Shown here in pieces: positions 9,831-19,639 of a stretch of DNA of 30,809 nucleotides (position 1 is the first letter of the stretch; each line of letters begins with the position of its first letter). The DNA is taken from NCBI GenBank assembly GCA_049999725.1, contig JBNGIS010038336.1, positions 19,990-50,798 of the forward strand. The letters run 5' to 3'. The stretch is from Haplomitrium mnioides (lineage: Eukaryota; Marchantiophyta; Haplomitriopsida; Calobryales). The translations under genes were made by a program, and so were the position numbers. The notes under the pieces were generated by a model. It searched no databases. It saw only the letters and a program-made list of their open reading frames with translations, and was not told the DNA's origin.

Positions 9831-11578
9831 TCAAATATAATTGCCAATTGTTTCTTCATCATGACCAGCAAATGAAAGAAAGAGCAAAATTGCAAACCAT
9901 TGAAGAAAATCTTATGCCGACGATAAAAAATGATTGGGAATTGTATTTGATAGAATGGATCAGAAGAAAATAGCCATTCCAAACTGCCCTTTGGCACCCA
10001 AAAATTGTTTGGTGAGTGTGCAGGTTGTTGGTGCCTTAATAATCAATCATGTTCTTTCTTCAAGGGTCTTTTTAATCTACGGAAACTTGAGAAGCAACTC
10101 CAATTTGAAAGTTACAATGCTCAATAGAATATTATGTGACTTTTAAGAGATGCTGCCACCAACTTTGTATCTTCAATTGGACAATACGACATGAGAGAAT
10201 AAGAATTCCATCTTATTTTGATATCTTAGTCTCCTTATTGCCAAGAATGTTTTGCAAAAAATCAAGGTGAGATTTCTCATGGTTGGCCATACTCATGATC
10301 AAATCATCAAATGCTCAACGGATTCTCAAAATGTTTGAAACGTGTCAAAGCTTTTATGATTACGAGTCTTAGCAAGGCGCTACAATTATCTGATAATCCT
10401 AGACCTCATGTAACTTTTTTGATGGAAACTTGGGATTTTAAAATGTTTCTACAACAATGTCCCTCATTGGATCAAAGGAAATATGATATTATGTTTAATC
10501 AACAATTCCAGTTCCAATTGAATAATTCCAAGGCAAAGATTTGGAGCAAACAATTTTCAATAGATGAATTTTGGTTACCTTTGGATGATGTTTGTCAACT
10601 TGTACCTACTTGAAGAGGACAGAGAAATGTTAAGTTCGATGTGGATTCCTCTCAAGGCATATGCTGAAATTAAATGATCTCCAAGGAAGAAAGAGAAGTT
10701 GATGTTGAGAAAGTGGACCTTGCAATAAAGGACAGCATGGGTGAAAACTACTACAAGTTCTTTACAGATTCTAATATTCAATGGTGGAATGCCTCTTTTT
10801 CTTCCCCATGAAGAGATTACGGCTTAGATCCTTGAAAGAAAAAGACAAGGACTTGAAGAAGAATTCACTTTGCCACCTTCACAACTAGCAAATACTTGTA
10901 ATGATTCTCAAAATATTTGTCTAGATTCTCAGTTTGAAGCTCAATAGATAGAGGAAGATGCTCCAATAAAACATGTACTTTCTACATATTGAGTAATCTA
11001 TGATGGAGTACCTAGACTATATGCTTGTACTATTAGAGACAACGAGAAGGTACTATTTCACACAACACCAGATACATGCACAAATTTGGCAACCTAAATG
11101 AGGTGAAAGCCATAGTGTTTATTTATGTTGTTGCATCTCTCGATCCAAAAGGCATACCGTTTTGGATTGTTAAAGTCCTCAAAGTTTGTGAATTGATGAG
11201 GAAGAATCTCTAAACCCAAATTAAGTACGTGTTCAATGGTTTGCTTGTAAAACGAAGGATGCATATTCTGGACAATAGTTCCCAGAAAAAATAGTAGCAA
11301 CAAAAGGGAAACAAAAATCCAAGTTACATATTAATGTACTTGATGTAACACAAATCACAATTTTATCTTTTGATTTTCTTCTCACACAAAAAAACCAATT
11401 GAGGAAAACCACTCTAGCTACCATTAAATCAAATCTATCTGAGTACAAAAGACAAAAAGCAATCAATCTTGATGTGTTTGAAAGAGATTCAATCAATGTT
11501 GTTAACACTAAGGTAGATTGTGTTAATCTTGATGAATCTTCTAAAGCTAAATCCGAAGAAATTGACACAAGTGACTAA
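9831..11578 (+). pseudogene. DUF7869-family gene relic, central domain and BAH-like C-terminus
   Basis: Reading across frameshifts gives the family signature in order. HHDQQMKERAKLQ lies near 9857. FDRMDQKKIAIP at 9946 corresponds to the 'DGMDQaK..lP' motif, followed by VVGALI. LYLQLDNTT then ENKNSILF lies near 10165, corresponding to 'QLDN..rENKN'. KVRFLMVGHTHDQI lies near 10265, corresponding to 'F..VGHTHeDiDq'. After a frame change come FSKCLKRVKAF, PHVTFLMETWDFKMFLQQC and FSIDEFWLP (10311-10613). Weak segments follow to GIPFWIVKVLKV near 11150, then QWFACKTKDAYSG (11236) and a Lys-rich tail. That tail is open from 11279 to a TAA at 11576, with LRKTTLATIKSNLSEYK. The conserved Asp residues and GHTHxxxD suggest a nuclease/transposase-like fold (inference). 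At least three frames and several stops make it a relic. Confidence 0.6.
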
Positions 11579-12156
11579 AGTCATTTAAGAACTACTTTGT
11601 ATATTGAGTACTTTCAATTTATATTGTAATTTAAGATGATTATTTTATAAAGTAACTGAAAATGTTCTGAAGGAATTTGTTGAATTTATCTGCCACTTGA
11701 ACTTTTTAGTATAAATCATTCCAAGTTGATTGTTATTCTTTGTGAATGAAACTTAAATCTTTAATTAACATTTTCATTTGGCTTGTAAAATATTTTCTTA
11801 TCCAAAATGTAGCTATATTCTTTCCTTCTTTATTGCTTGTTAAAAGAGTTTCATGTTTTGGTATCGCTGAAGCATCTGCCCAAATTGACTATTTAATCTT
11901 TTGCTTGAAAGAACTTTGATGCAAAACTTGAAACTTTCAACACACTTTGACTCAGATGTAGAGCTTTGTACTCATTTTATTTTTAGATTCCAAATTAGAA
12001 AACGAAATTCTTAGCGTGCCTAGAGTTTGTTGTGAAAAACAAAAACCTTAGCGAATTTGTAGAAGTCTGAACCCGTTGTGTGGATAGACTTTGATGCACA
12101 AGTCAAAACCTCATGCGCACAAAGACTCTAATGCATAACGTAAAACCTAAGTTCAG
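11579..12156. other. AT-rich flank, nothing recognised
   Basis: No coding motif was found on either strand. From about 11870 words such as ACTTTGATGCAAAAC and GACTTTGATGCACAAG begin to recur, which looks like the worn edge of the 52-bp repeat that follows. Confidence 0.5.
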
Positions 12157-12340
12157 CATAGTCTTTTTTGTCGAGTGTTCAAATGTTGAGTTTGGATTCC
12201 CATGCATGCATAGACTTTAGTGTCGATTGTTCAGATGTTGAGCTTGAATTCCTATGCGCATATAGACTTTCTTGCGCAAGTCCAAGCATTTCACACATGC
12301 TAATGTTGATATACAACCCTCAAGCTTCTACATACAAAGA
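12157..12340 (+). repeat. decayed 52-bp tandem repeat with TGCGCATA words
   Basis: Two adjacent 52-bp units, 12157-12208 and 12209-12260, match at 41 of 52 positions by my count. A third begins at 12261 and fades. Each starts CATAGNCTTT, has TGTCGA and TTCARATGTTGAG in the middle, and ends near ATGCRYA. Looser relatives (GACTTTGATGCACAAG, GACTCTAATGCATAAC) occur upstream from about 12080, and GCGCGCATATAG recurs near 12790. Confidence 0.7.
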
Positions 12341-13168
12341 CCACCGCATAAAGTTTGGATTCTACTTTGCTCAAAAACTCTCTTGTAGAACTCGAAACCT
12401 TTTGTTTGGTAGACTCTTGTCAAAAACTTGGAGATGTGGCTTGTTTACGCTCTTAAGTAAATCTCTAAAGCCACTGCCTTTTTGATTCTTAACTATGACT
12501 CCTTTGTGTATATAATTCTCTAAATTATAGAAGATTTTTAATTGTTGAAACCTTCTAAAATATGCCAACTTTAACATTTGCGCTAATGGATTATCAACTA
12601 CAAAAGAAAGCTTCCTTCTTGCTTGAACTTGAAAATAGAGCTCCAAAATCTATGCAAGGTTTCGTTTTGTTGGTTTTTGTGCCTTCAGATTCCAAACTTA
12701 TTCCCTTGACTTCTAGTTTGCTTGGGTATTTTCTTCATCTTTTCTATATTTTTTTTTCCAAAAAACAAGTTTCAAGGAGTACCATATCTATGCGCGCATA
12801 TAGTTTGTGCAACCAAACTTATTTCAAAAAAACTTATTCTGATGTATATTTCAATTTTTGAGTTTCTAAATGTATTCAATGATAAATGCAAGTTTCTTGT
12901 GAAAACATACCATAATTTTTACACTTTTCATCGATTTCAAGTTTTCCAATATTTTCATGAAAACTAAGAACATCAATTGATTTGGATAGTGAAATTGAAT
13001 TTTTTTTATCATGGTTGTCAAACCAACAAAAAATAAAGCTCAAAAACTCACGTAGTTTTTGTTTTTAAAAAATAACCTTGTTTTCTTTGTTTTTTAAGGT
13101 CAAAAACTATGTTTTTTTCCTTTAAGAAAAAGTTCTTGTTTTGAGTAGCCTACTTCTAGTTCAAAGTA
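12341..13168. other. AT-rich gap, no gene
   Basis: Short frames at 12168-12485, 12562-12861 and 12722-12967 are hydrophobic or low-complexity and lack known motifs. The right part (13010-13145) is rich in A and T homopolymers and borders the truncated Ty3/gypsy element, so the truncation point lies near 13150-13200. Confidence 0.5.
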
Positions 13169-13189
13169 GTGTTGTTATACGTTCTTAGA

Positions 13190-13960
13190 GCAAGTTTAAT
13201 AAAAAATCAAGATATGATGTTTTTAAGACTCATACGTATGCTCATCATTGATAAAGAAGACTCAAAGCATAATGTTCGACATGAATTTCAAGGTGTTTTG
13301 AAGGAGTTTCATAAAGTTTTTTCCAATGGTTTACTTAAAGGTTTGCTTCCTAAACGATGCATTGATCACAAGATTGAGGTCATTCCAACAAGTACTCTAT
13401 CGAGCAAAGCACCATCTTGTTTGGCTCTTCATGAACTAGAGGAATGCAAATCTTAGATTATGGAATTGATGGAAAAAGGATTCATTTAGCCAAGCATTTC
13501 TCTTTATGGTGCACTAGTACTATTTGTGAAAAAGAAAGATAGGAGTATGAGGATGTGTATAGACTATCGAGCACTCAATCAACAAACAATGAAAAATAAA
13601 TATCCATTGTCGAGGATGAATGATTTATTTGATCAACTTCAAATTACTTTACAAAGTTGGATTTGAGAAATAGATACATTCAAATCCGAATCACGGTGGG
13701 TTATGTGCAAAAAACGGCACTTCAAAGTCAATATAGGCATTTTGAATATCTTGTTATACTTTTTGGATTAACTAATGCTCCTACAACATTTATAGGTTTT
13801 ATGAATGATATTTTTTGATCTTATTTGATTAATTTTATTATTATTTTTTGGATGATGTTTTCATCTATAGTAAGAGTCTTCAAGAGCATCAACAACACCT
13901 TCGCACGGTGGTTTTGAAGTACCTTCAACTACTTGGATCACTATGTGAGTGCATAGGAAT
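13190..13960 (+). pseudogene. chromovirus reverse transcriptase, frameshifted
   Basis: From 13169 the frame reads the pre-RT linker (FQGVLKEFHKVF, then IDHKIEVIP). Across stops at 13454 and near 13486 it continues [29 protein letters not shown] and [20 protein letters not shown], which is the Ty3/gypsy RT opening with the first Asp region. Frameshifts near 13640 and 13700 follow. Then comes HFEYLVILFGLTNAPTTF, the conserved 'YE.lVMPFGLtNAPatF' block, then FLDDVFIYSKSLQEH near 13845, the YxDD-type active site in the FLDD form. Coordinates are approximate because the frame changes at least three times. Both stops in the first part are one C-to-T step from Gln codons. Confidence 0.85.
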
Positions 13961-14610
13961 CCATGCTATGGATGAGAAAGTGGAGTCAATTCAAAAGTGG
14001 AAAGCTCATAGTGATCAAACACAACTACTAAAGGGACTTTTGGGGCTAACCAAGTTTTATCGTCGATTTGTGAAAGGTTTGCACAAAAAGGAGAACTATT
14101 GACCAACTTGCTTAAGAAAAGTCACTCGTGGACATGAGAAGCTGCAGAAGAGTTGGCATTCTAAGCATTGAAGAAATCACTTCTTCATACCCTTATTCTT
14201 AAATGGTATGATTCTAAACGACCAATCAAACTTTCAGTGGATGTATTGGGAAAAGCTATTAGTAGAGTTTTGCAACAAGAATGGGAGGATGGTTGGCATC
14301 CTATTGCCTTTTTTTGTAGAAATTTGAGCAATATTGAGCAAAACTACCACACTACTGAATAAGAAGAATTGGCAATTGTGACATCAACCAAACATTAAAA
14401 GCATTATCTAAGAGGTAAGGAGTTTATTGTCAAAACCAACCATAAACCTTTAGTATATTTGGAAACACAAAAAAAGCTCTCAAAAAGGAAAATTTGATAA
14501 GCAGAGTGGCAAAAATGGTTCTATATAAAGATGGCTTATGTGGAAGGAAAACTTCAAGTTGCAGATACATTGACCCGCATGCTTCAACTCAACATCATGT
14601 TAGAAACTAC
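13961..14610 (+). pseudogene. chromovirus RT thumb and RNase H, with stops
   Basis: GLTKFYRRFVKGL at 14043 is the conserved RT thumb segment 'GL..YYR.Fi..f'. From 14168 come IKLSVDVLGKAISRVLQQ, with the RNase H Asp in the position of 'l.tDAS...ig.vL.Q', then WHPIAFFCRNLSNIEQNYHT. After stops come ELAIV, HYLRGKEFIVKTNHKPLVYL, a Trp/Lys-rich AEWQKWF and VEGKLQVADTLTR (consensus 'G..N.vADaLSR'). TAA at 14360 and others break it. Confidence 0.85.
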
Positions 14611-15620
14611 AATTCATCCTACTTGTTGGACATAAATGTTGGCTACATCAAAAGAATATGAAGAGAACATTGCCGCGCAATAAAAGAAATTGGTGAAAGA
14701 GGTGAGAGAATCTTCCAAGACAAGGCATGGATTTCTAATAATGTCAAGCTTTGTTATGAGGTTTTGTATAAAGTACATGATTCTGCAATTGGTGGACATG
14801 TTGGAATTGACAAGACTTTGGACAATCTTCAACAAGTTTATTGTTGGTTTAAGATGCATCAAGATGTGGAGGCATATGTTCAGAGTTATTTGGCTTGTCA
14901 ACAAAACAAAATGACTAATCTTAAACATGGAGATTTACTACAACCATTGCCTATCCCCAATTGGCAATGAGAAAATGTGAGTATGGATGTTGTGTGTGAG
15001 CTACAACGTACTTCTATTAGTTATGATGTTATTGTTGTTTTTGTGAACAAACTTAGCAAAATAATATGTATTCGTCCAACTACCAAATCAGTTACAATAC
15101 GTGAGCTAGCACAAATTTATTTGAAAGTAGTCTACTCTCATCATGGTATCTCCAAATTTATCATTTATGACCAAGACACTCAATTCACCAACATGTTTTG
15201 GCACATCATATTTAGTCTTCTCAAAACCAAACTAGCTATGTTTACTACTTATCACCTTGAATCATATAGTCAAACTAAACAAACCAACTACACCATTGAA
15301 GATATGTTGCAAGTTTTACTTTGGAAGAATAAGAAGAACGGGATTGGTTGCTGCCTCTTATGAAGTTCTCTTACAATAACTCCATCAATAGCTCCACACG
15401 AGCAACGCTCTTCTTTTTTATGTATAGTGAGCATCCAACCACTCTATTTAGTTGTCAACCTACATCAACCTCTAAGAGTCCAACCGCCAATGATTTCCTC
15501 CATCGTCTACACCACAGCATCCAGTGTGCCAAGGAAAAACTTGAAGATGCTTGTAATCACCAAAAACAATATGTCGATGCTCATTGTCGTGAAGTGGCCT
15601 TGCTATAAGTGACCAAGTGT
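14611..15620 (+). pseudogene. chromovirus integrase, catalytic Glu replaced
   Basis: The HHCC zinc domain reads HDSAIGGHVGIDKTL then SYLACQQNK (14770-14915). The DDE core in the 14977 frame has VSMDVVCE (first Asp), VVYSHHGISKFIIYDQDTQF (second Asp) and, at the place of the usual 'GQTERvN', SQTKQTNYTIEDML. The Glu is thus Lys (AAA), a one-base G-to-A change. The following segment (15348-15608) reads LPLMKFSYNNSINSST and AKEKLEDACNHQKQYVD, the typical post-core sequence. Stops and a frame change near 15350 separate the pieces. Integrase inserts the cDNA; this copy is dead. Confidence 0.87.
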
Positions 15621-16057
15621 AGCTCTCTACTACCAATCTTTCTTTGCTTTGCTCTCATAAGCTCTTTGCTTGCTTTATTGAACCATTTGCTATCTTTACT
15701 CGTATTGGTGAAGTGGCTTATCAACTAGTTTTACCTTCTCATATGAAGATTCATCCAATTTTTCATGTCTTTTTATTACATTCCTTTGTACATCGCTCTA
15801 CCACCTTCACTTGTATTCAAGAACCTCTCCACCGCTTGAGCTTATTGATGGTCATGAGGAATTTGAGATGAAACAACTCTTGAAGAAACACACATATCGT
15901 CGTGGGCCATCGTGAGATTGTGGAATATTTGGTTCGTTGGAAAGACTACCCTCTTTATGAAGCTACTTGGGAGCTATTGGAGAATTTGGCCAATGCCTCC
16001 GCGTTTGTTCACTCTTTTGAGAACAGTCTTGCTTGCAACGAGTATGTTGCCTCTTAA
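15621..16057 (+). pseudogene. chromovirus integrase C-terminus with chromodomain
   Basis: IEPFAIFTRIGEVAYQLVLP and HPIFHVFLLHSF (15665-15790) are the GPF/Y-like module 'GPF.i..rIG.vAYrL.LP....HpvFHvs.L'. After a frame change near 15870 a frame open to TAA 16055-16057 reads GHREIVEYLVRWKDYP and YEATWELLENL. This is a chromodomain (consensus 'EYLVKWkgyp..eaTWEp..nL'). In chromoviruses the chromodomain is thought to direct integration to marked chromatin. The chromodomain is the best preserved stretch of the element. Confidence 0.88.
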
Positions 16058-16693
16058 AAGAGGGGACGATTGTAGCGGTCACTAACTTTAGTAAGCAATA
16101 GCTAAAAATGAAGCAAGATATAGTGTCAATCATGTCTAGAAAATTATTACTAGGTTAGAGTAGCAAAAAATGGTTGCTATTATAGAGAGTTGGTTACGTG
16201 GCAAGAGGAGAGAAAGTCAACAAATTAAAGTCAAAGAGAAGTCTTGATAGACTACTTTAGAAGAGGATATAGACACATAACAAGCGGAGTATTAAAGCAA
16301 ATAGAAGGTTCTAAGGATAAGAACAAGTGGCAAAGGAGAACTAAAAAGATGGAAGGTTAAAAAAATAAGACACATGGTAGAAAGAGAACTAAAGAGAGAT
16401 GAAAAGTTCTAAAAGACAAATGGCATAAGGAGAATAAAAGTAAAGGATAGTCCAATCAGTGTAAGAGAAAAAAATGTGGTCCAATTAGAATAAGGTAGAA
16501 AAGTAACCAATGAGACTCCTCTACCTATGTAGGCAAAGTGCTTTATATCAAGTATATAAAGAAGAGAGAGTGCCTTGTTAGGCATCTCTTACCTTGTGGG
16601 TTTTTGAAGTTCTTTGTGTGCTTCTCTTATGCTAACTTGTATGTGTTGTACTTGTGCTAACTTGTGTGTGTAATGTGGGTATGTAGTGTTACA
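16058..16693 (+). repeat. chromovirus purine tract and 623-bp 3' LTR
   Basis: AAAGAGGGGACGA (16058-16069) lies between the pol stop and TGTAGCGGTC at 16071. The LTR ends GTGTTACA at 16693, so it starts TGTA and ends TACA, a short inverted terminal pair. The right edge is confirmed independently: from 16693 onward the sequence is similar to 21330 onward (ATCCAACCATRGACTT), that is, host-site DNA. A target duplication cannot be shown because the 5' end is missing. Confidence 0.82.
16505..16560 (+). promoter_or_regulatory. LTR promoter elements (CCAAT and TATA box)
   Basis: AACCAATGAG at 16505-16514 and TATATAAA at 16553-16560 lie in the 3' LTR, spaced as in a plant RNA polymerase II promoter. 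Transcription would start about 30 bp downstream. This is the expected U3/R border. Confidence 0.55.
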
Positions 16694-17310
16694 TCCAACC
16701 ATAGACTTGACCTTCATCACATGTGTAAAAAAACTCAACGACCAATTCCAAATGAGTAAGAACTTCCAAGAAAAGCCTCTATAAGATAACTCTACTCTTC
16801 ACCTTGCTTTCATAAATGCATGACAGTAATTCTCAAGCTTCATGTACCTTGTTGCAACTTCTCACCAACTCAAAAAGATAATTTTGAAGGCTCAATATCT
16901 TAGATGCTAAGACCTTCTGCTTAGCCATCACCAAACACTTCTTTTCTCTTCTAATACAAAAACCATGCATTTTATAGAGGTGAGATAAATTTTGTTTTTT
17001 GGATCATGAGTGACTGCCCATAGATCTTGAATCAACAAGATCATCTTTATCTTATCTTCAAGATGAAAAAATTGTCACTTCAAAATTTCTAGATTGTGCT
17101 TCCAACACCAGACTCAATTTTTATTTGTCGTAGACCCATAGTCTAATAGAAAGTATGCTCAAAAATCCACATGAAGAGTTGAGAAAATGTCGAAAGAGAA
17201 GCACTCAAAAGTCACGTCCAATGAGTGACGCTCAAAATGCTAAAATGTGAGATAATCAAGATAGTCCTATGCTTTGGAACCACAATCGCGAAAAATATAG
17301 TATGGTCACT
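16694..17310 (-). pseudogene. antisense copia-like gag fragment, copy 1
   Basis: On the minus strand the part near 17000-17060 reads KIKMILLIQDLWAVTHDP, the N-terminal copia Gag motif with Trp. Further along (16900-16950) it is related to the 'LEDHLxELV...AQEAWDLL' region of copy 2. The whole stretch is recognisably the same sequence as 21330-21940 in the same orientation, with many substitutions and small indels. Its left edge is cut exactly at the chromovirus LTR end. Right of about 17100 is non-coding leader-like DNA. It is too damaged to encode anything. Confidence 0.7.
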
Positions 17311-18738
17311 CGCTAGAAGGCAGACCCAAAATGTTAAAGCACAAATAGATAGGAGGCAAAAAAATGGGAAACACCTAAGTTTTTCTTTGACGTTCTAATT
17401 CTCGCCACCTTCTCACAACTCCCAACCTTCTCACAAACTCAGCCTTGCAGCCTTCTCACAATGCTGGGAAATCATTCATAGCCATGATGTGATTTCGGTA
17501 GTGAGCTTGCTCGTAAAAAATGTTGTTTGTGCTCCAATCGTGATCTCTAGGAGATGCAGTAAACAAGGTCGTGATGTTGTGATCTTCACGAATATGGAGA
17601 CAAGGGAAGAATAAGAACACATGAAGTATGGTTTGCTGAGGATTCTTCCCAATGGGGGAGCCTTGTTTTAGTATACATGGAGAGAAAATCCCCTCCTACA
17701 TTACACCACTATCACAACCTCAATTTTCTCTCCACAATCAAAGGAGTGATCAACTTGGTGAAAAACGTGGAGCATCATGTGTTGCTTCTCATAGTCTTCT
17801 CAAGTGACGATTTGTTACATAAGGGGGGCTTGTATTGTTCACACATGGCAACCTTTAAAAATAACTAAACTAACACAATCGTAGTTATGCTAGTTATAGC
17901 TAACAACATGTTAGTTATTATATACAACAAAAGAAAATATATTTCCAACAAAAATAAGCTCAAGCTCTGTAAACCTCCATGGGAAGAAGTAACCAATTGC
18001 AACACAAAGGAGAGTTGTAGGAAGCACATCACAATAAATGAGGAGGACCAAAGTGAAGATTTAAAATCTCTACAACTTGAAGAATACTCACATGAAGCAA
18101 AGAAACATGCAAATCAACAAGGATAAAGCTCAAAGGAATGGAACACTCTGCTCGTTGAAGAAGGCAAAAGTTTAATCATGTCAAAGAATTTTGTGTCCTT
18201 CAAAAAAGAAAGAAAGAAGGTTAATTATGAAATCAAAAAATGCCCAAGCAATGCTTAGTGGTGGGTGATGAAGAAATATGGAAGAAACACCTTTTATTGA
18301 AACAATGGAGGAGAAAAAATTACCTTGATTACAAGGAGCTCTAAGAACCTCCATGAGAAGAAGGGATTGAGAGTGTGAAGAGGGAATCTAGTACAAGAAG
18401 TACAACATGAAAATATGCTTCAACAAAATATAGGTACAAAATGGAAGAAATTGATGAAGGTTGATGGCTCTAAAAAGCTCAAAAATATCATCTTAATGAT
18501 AGGAAAAAAAACATTGGCTTGCAAAAAAAGAAAGATAGAAGCTCAATACTACAGTCAAAGTTCAAATTTGCAACGCTAAATGAAGATAAAGATGGCAATA
18601 ATGAAGTTATAGAAGGTCAGTGTCTTGCCAAGAAAATGGAAGAAGCTCTATCAAGAAAGCACTAGAAAATGGGAAGCTTGATTAAAAAGAGCTTTGCAAA
18701 CCTGCATGGGAAGCATGAACCAAAAGTGAAGTTAGAAA
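17311..18738. other. AT-rich region with ~360-bp spaced related segments; possible LTR (minus)
   Basis: CCTTCTCACAA occurs three times near 17410-17460. Related segments recur near 17960 (CTGTAAACCTCCATGGGAAG), 18335 (AGAACCTCCATGAGAAG) and 18690 (TTGCAAACCTGCATGGGAAG), spaced about 370 and 355 bp. Translated on the + strand two of them give LCKP-PWEE-like residues. No known domain was found. If the minus-strand purine tract at 19176-19189 is genuine, some or all of 17640-19175 could be one long LTR in antisense. Confidence 0.4.
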
Positions 18739-19062
18739 ATGCCCTACAAATGCTCAAAAGTCTCCAAGCCAACTGTACTCTTTCACACATCCTTTGACAT
18801 TGCAAAGTCTCATGTGAAACAACAACCACAAGAAAAATTGAACATGAATGGAGGCTATTCAAACTTGTTACCTATAATGTTCTACATCGATAAGTCTTAT
18901 GTGAAACATTCCCAAGAAAAATCAAAGATGAATAAAACCTTTTCAAATCTCTTTCTCGCAAGAAAGAGAGATATAAGCTTAGTGAAAAAGTCAAAGTATG
19001 ATAGAGGTTGTTTGAATCTATTTCCCGCAAATAAGAAAAGCATAATCTCAATAAAGAAGTAA
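18739..19062 (+). CDS. hypothetical lysine-rich ORF with ~28-residue internal repeats
   Basis: The 107-residue frame contains three related segments. They begin SHVKQQPQEKLNMNGGYSNL, SYVKHSQEKSKMNKTFSNL and KSKYDRGCLNLFPANKK, so the DNA is a degenerate tandem repeat of about 80-87 bp with a kept frame. The frame ends at TAA beside an A13 run (19071-19083), and AATAAA (19060-19065) overlaps its last codons. I do not recognise the protein. No Kozak context or promoter was identified, and the flanks are decayed. It may simply be translated repeat DNA. Confidence 0.25.
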   Translation: MPYKCSKVSKPTVLFHTSFDIAKSHVKQQPQEKLNMNGGYSNLLPIMFYIDKSYVKHSQEKSKMNKTFSNLFLARKRDISLVKKSKYDRGCLNLFPANKKSIISIKK

Positions 19063-19175
19063 AAAAAAAAAAACAAAATTGTTTGGCAGTAGCTCAATTT
19101 TGAGCCACCTAAAGCAATCACAACAAACAACAACATTTCAAGATTCCAAAAAGCCCTTAAGAATGTTATATGACA

Positions 19176-19189
19176 CCTCCCCGATTAAA
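19176..19189 (-). other. candidate polypurine tract and LTR start on minus strand
   Basis: On the minus strand the sequence reads TTTAATCGGGGAGG and then TGTCATATAAC, the look of a purine tract followed by an LTR beginning TG. The antisense gag and protease pieces lie on the correct side (to the right). The other LTR end was not found, so this remains a candidate. Confidence 0.4.
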
Positions 19190-19465
19190 GTTCATAATAC
19201 ATTGATGAAAACATCAATAAATCATCATTATTTGGATAAAGGGAATTTTGGCTAGCTCTTTGTATCAATGATGATGTGTTGCCTTTCTAAAAATGATCTA
19301 CAATTTTGACAGTTGCTGAATGGGCAGTTTTGCTAGTGCAAAATTTTAATTTGAGCAAAAATCAGTGTTTCTCTAGCAGTACCTTGTTCACTCAATAAGA
19401 TTATAAGTTACTATCAATTTACTTTGAGATTTTTTAATTACTATCTAGTAGTTTAGCTATTTGAT

Positions 19466-19535
19466 TTACCATCCATGAGTTTGGATAAGTCTATTATTAG
19501 TTACCGTCAATAAGTTTGGATAAATCTACTATTAA
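19466..19535 (+). repeat. 35-bp tandem duplication
   Basis: 19466-19500 and 19501-19535 are adjacent units of equal length, starting TTACC and containing AGTTTGGATAA. I count 29 of 35 identical positions. Confidence 0.75.
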
Positions 19536-19639
19536 TATGTTATCAAAGAGAACAATGCTCGACCAATAGACTTTATGGTACTTTGGGCTTGAGAAAATTA
19601 TAGTTTGCTAAATCTTGCTCGCTGGCATCATACAATTGC

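Larger units (their letters stand above)
13169..16693 (+). mobile_element. Ty3/gypsy chromovirus remnant, 5' part missing
   Basis: The order RT, RNase H, integrase, chromodomain, purine tract, LTR defines a chromovirus (Ty3/gypsy). No gag, protease, primer site or 5' LTR is found upstream. The coding part changes frame many times and carries many stops. The 3' LTR is well delimited at 16071-16693. The DNA immediately right of it is an old antisense copia gag copy, so the element seems to have landed inside that sequence. Confidence 0.88.

Noticed and set aside
11233-11568. 111-codon minus-strand frame
   Set aside because: It is the shadow of the + strand tail of the DUF7869-type relic, which has family-like residues.
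5102-11640. Terminal inverted repeats of a DNA transposon around the DUF7869-type relic
   Set aside because: I looked at both flanks and saw no matching inverted ends; the short GGGCCAAAACCC near 5156 is only a local palindrome-like word.
12157-12340. CRISPR-like array
   Set aside because: Units are directly adjacent without unique spacers, and the context is a plant nuclear genome.
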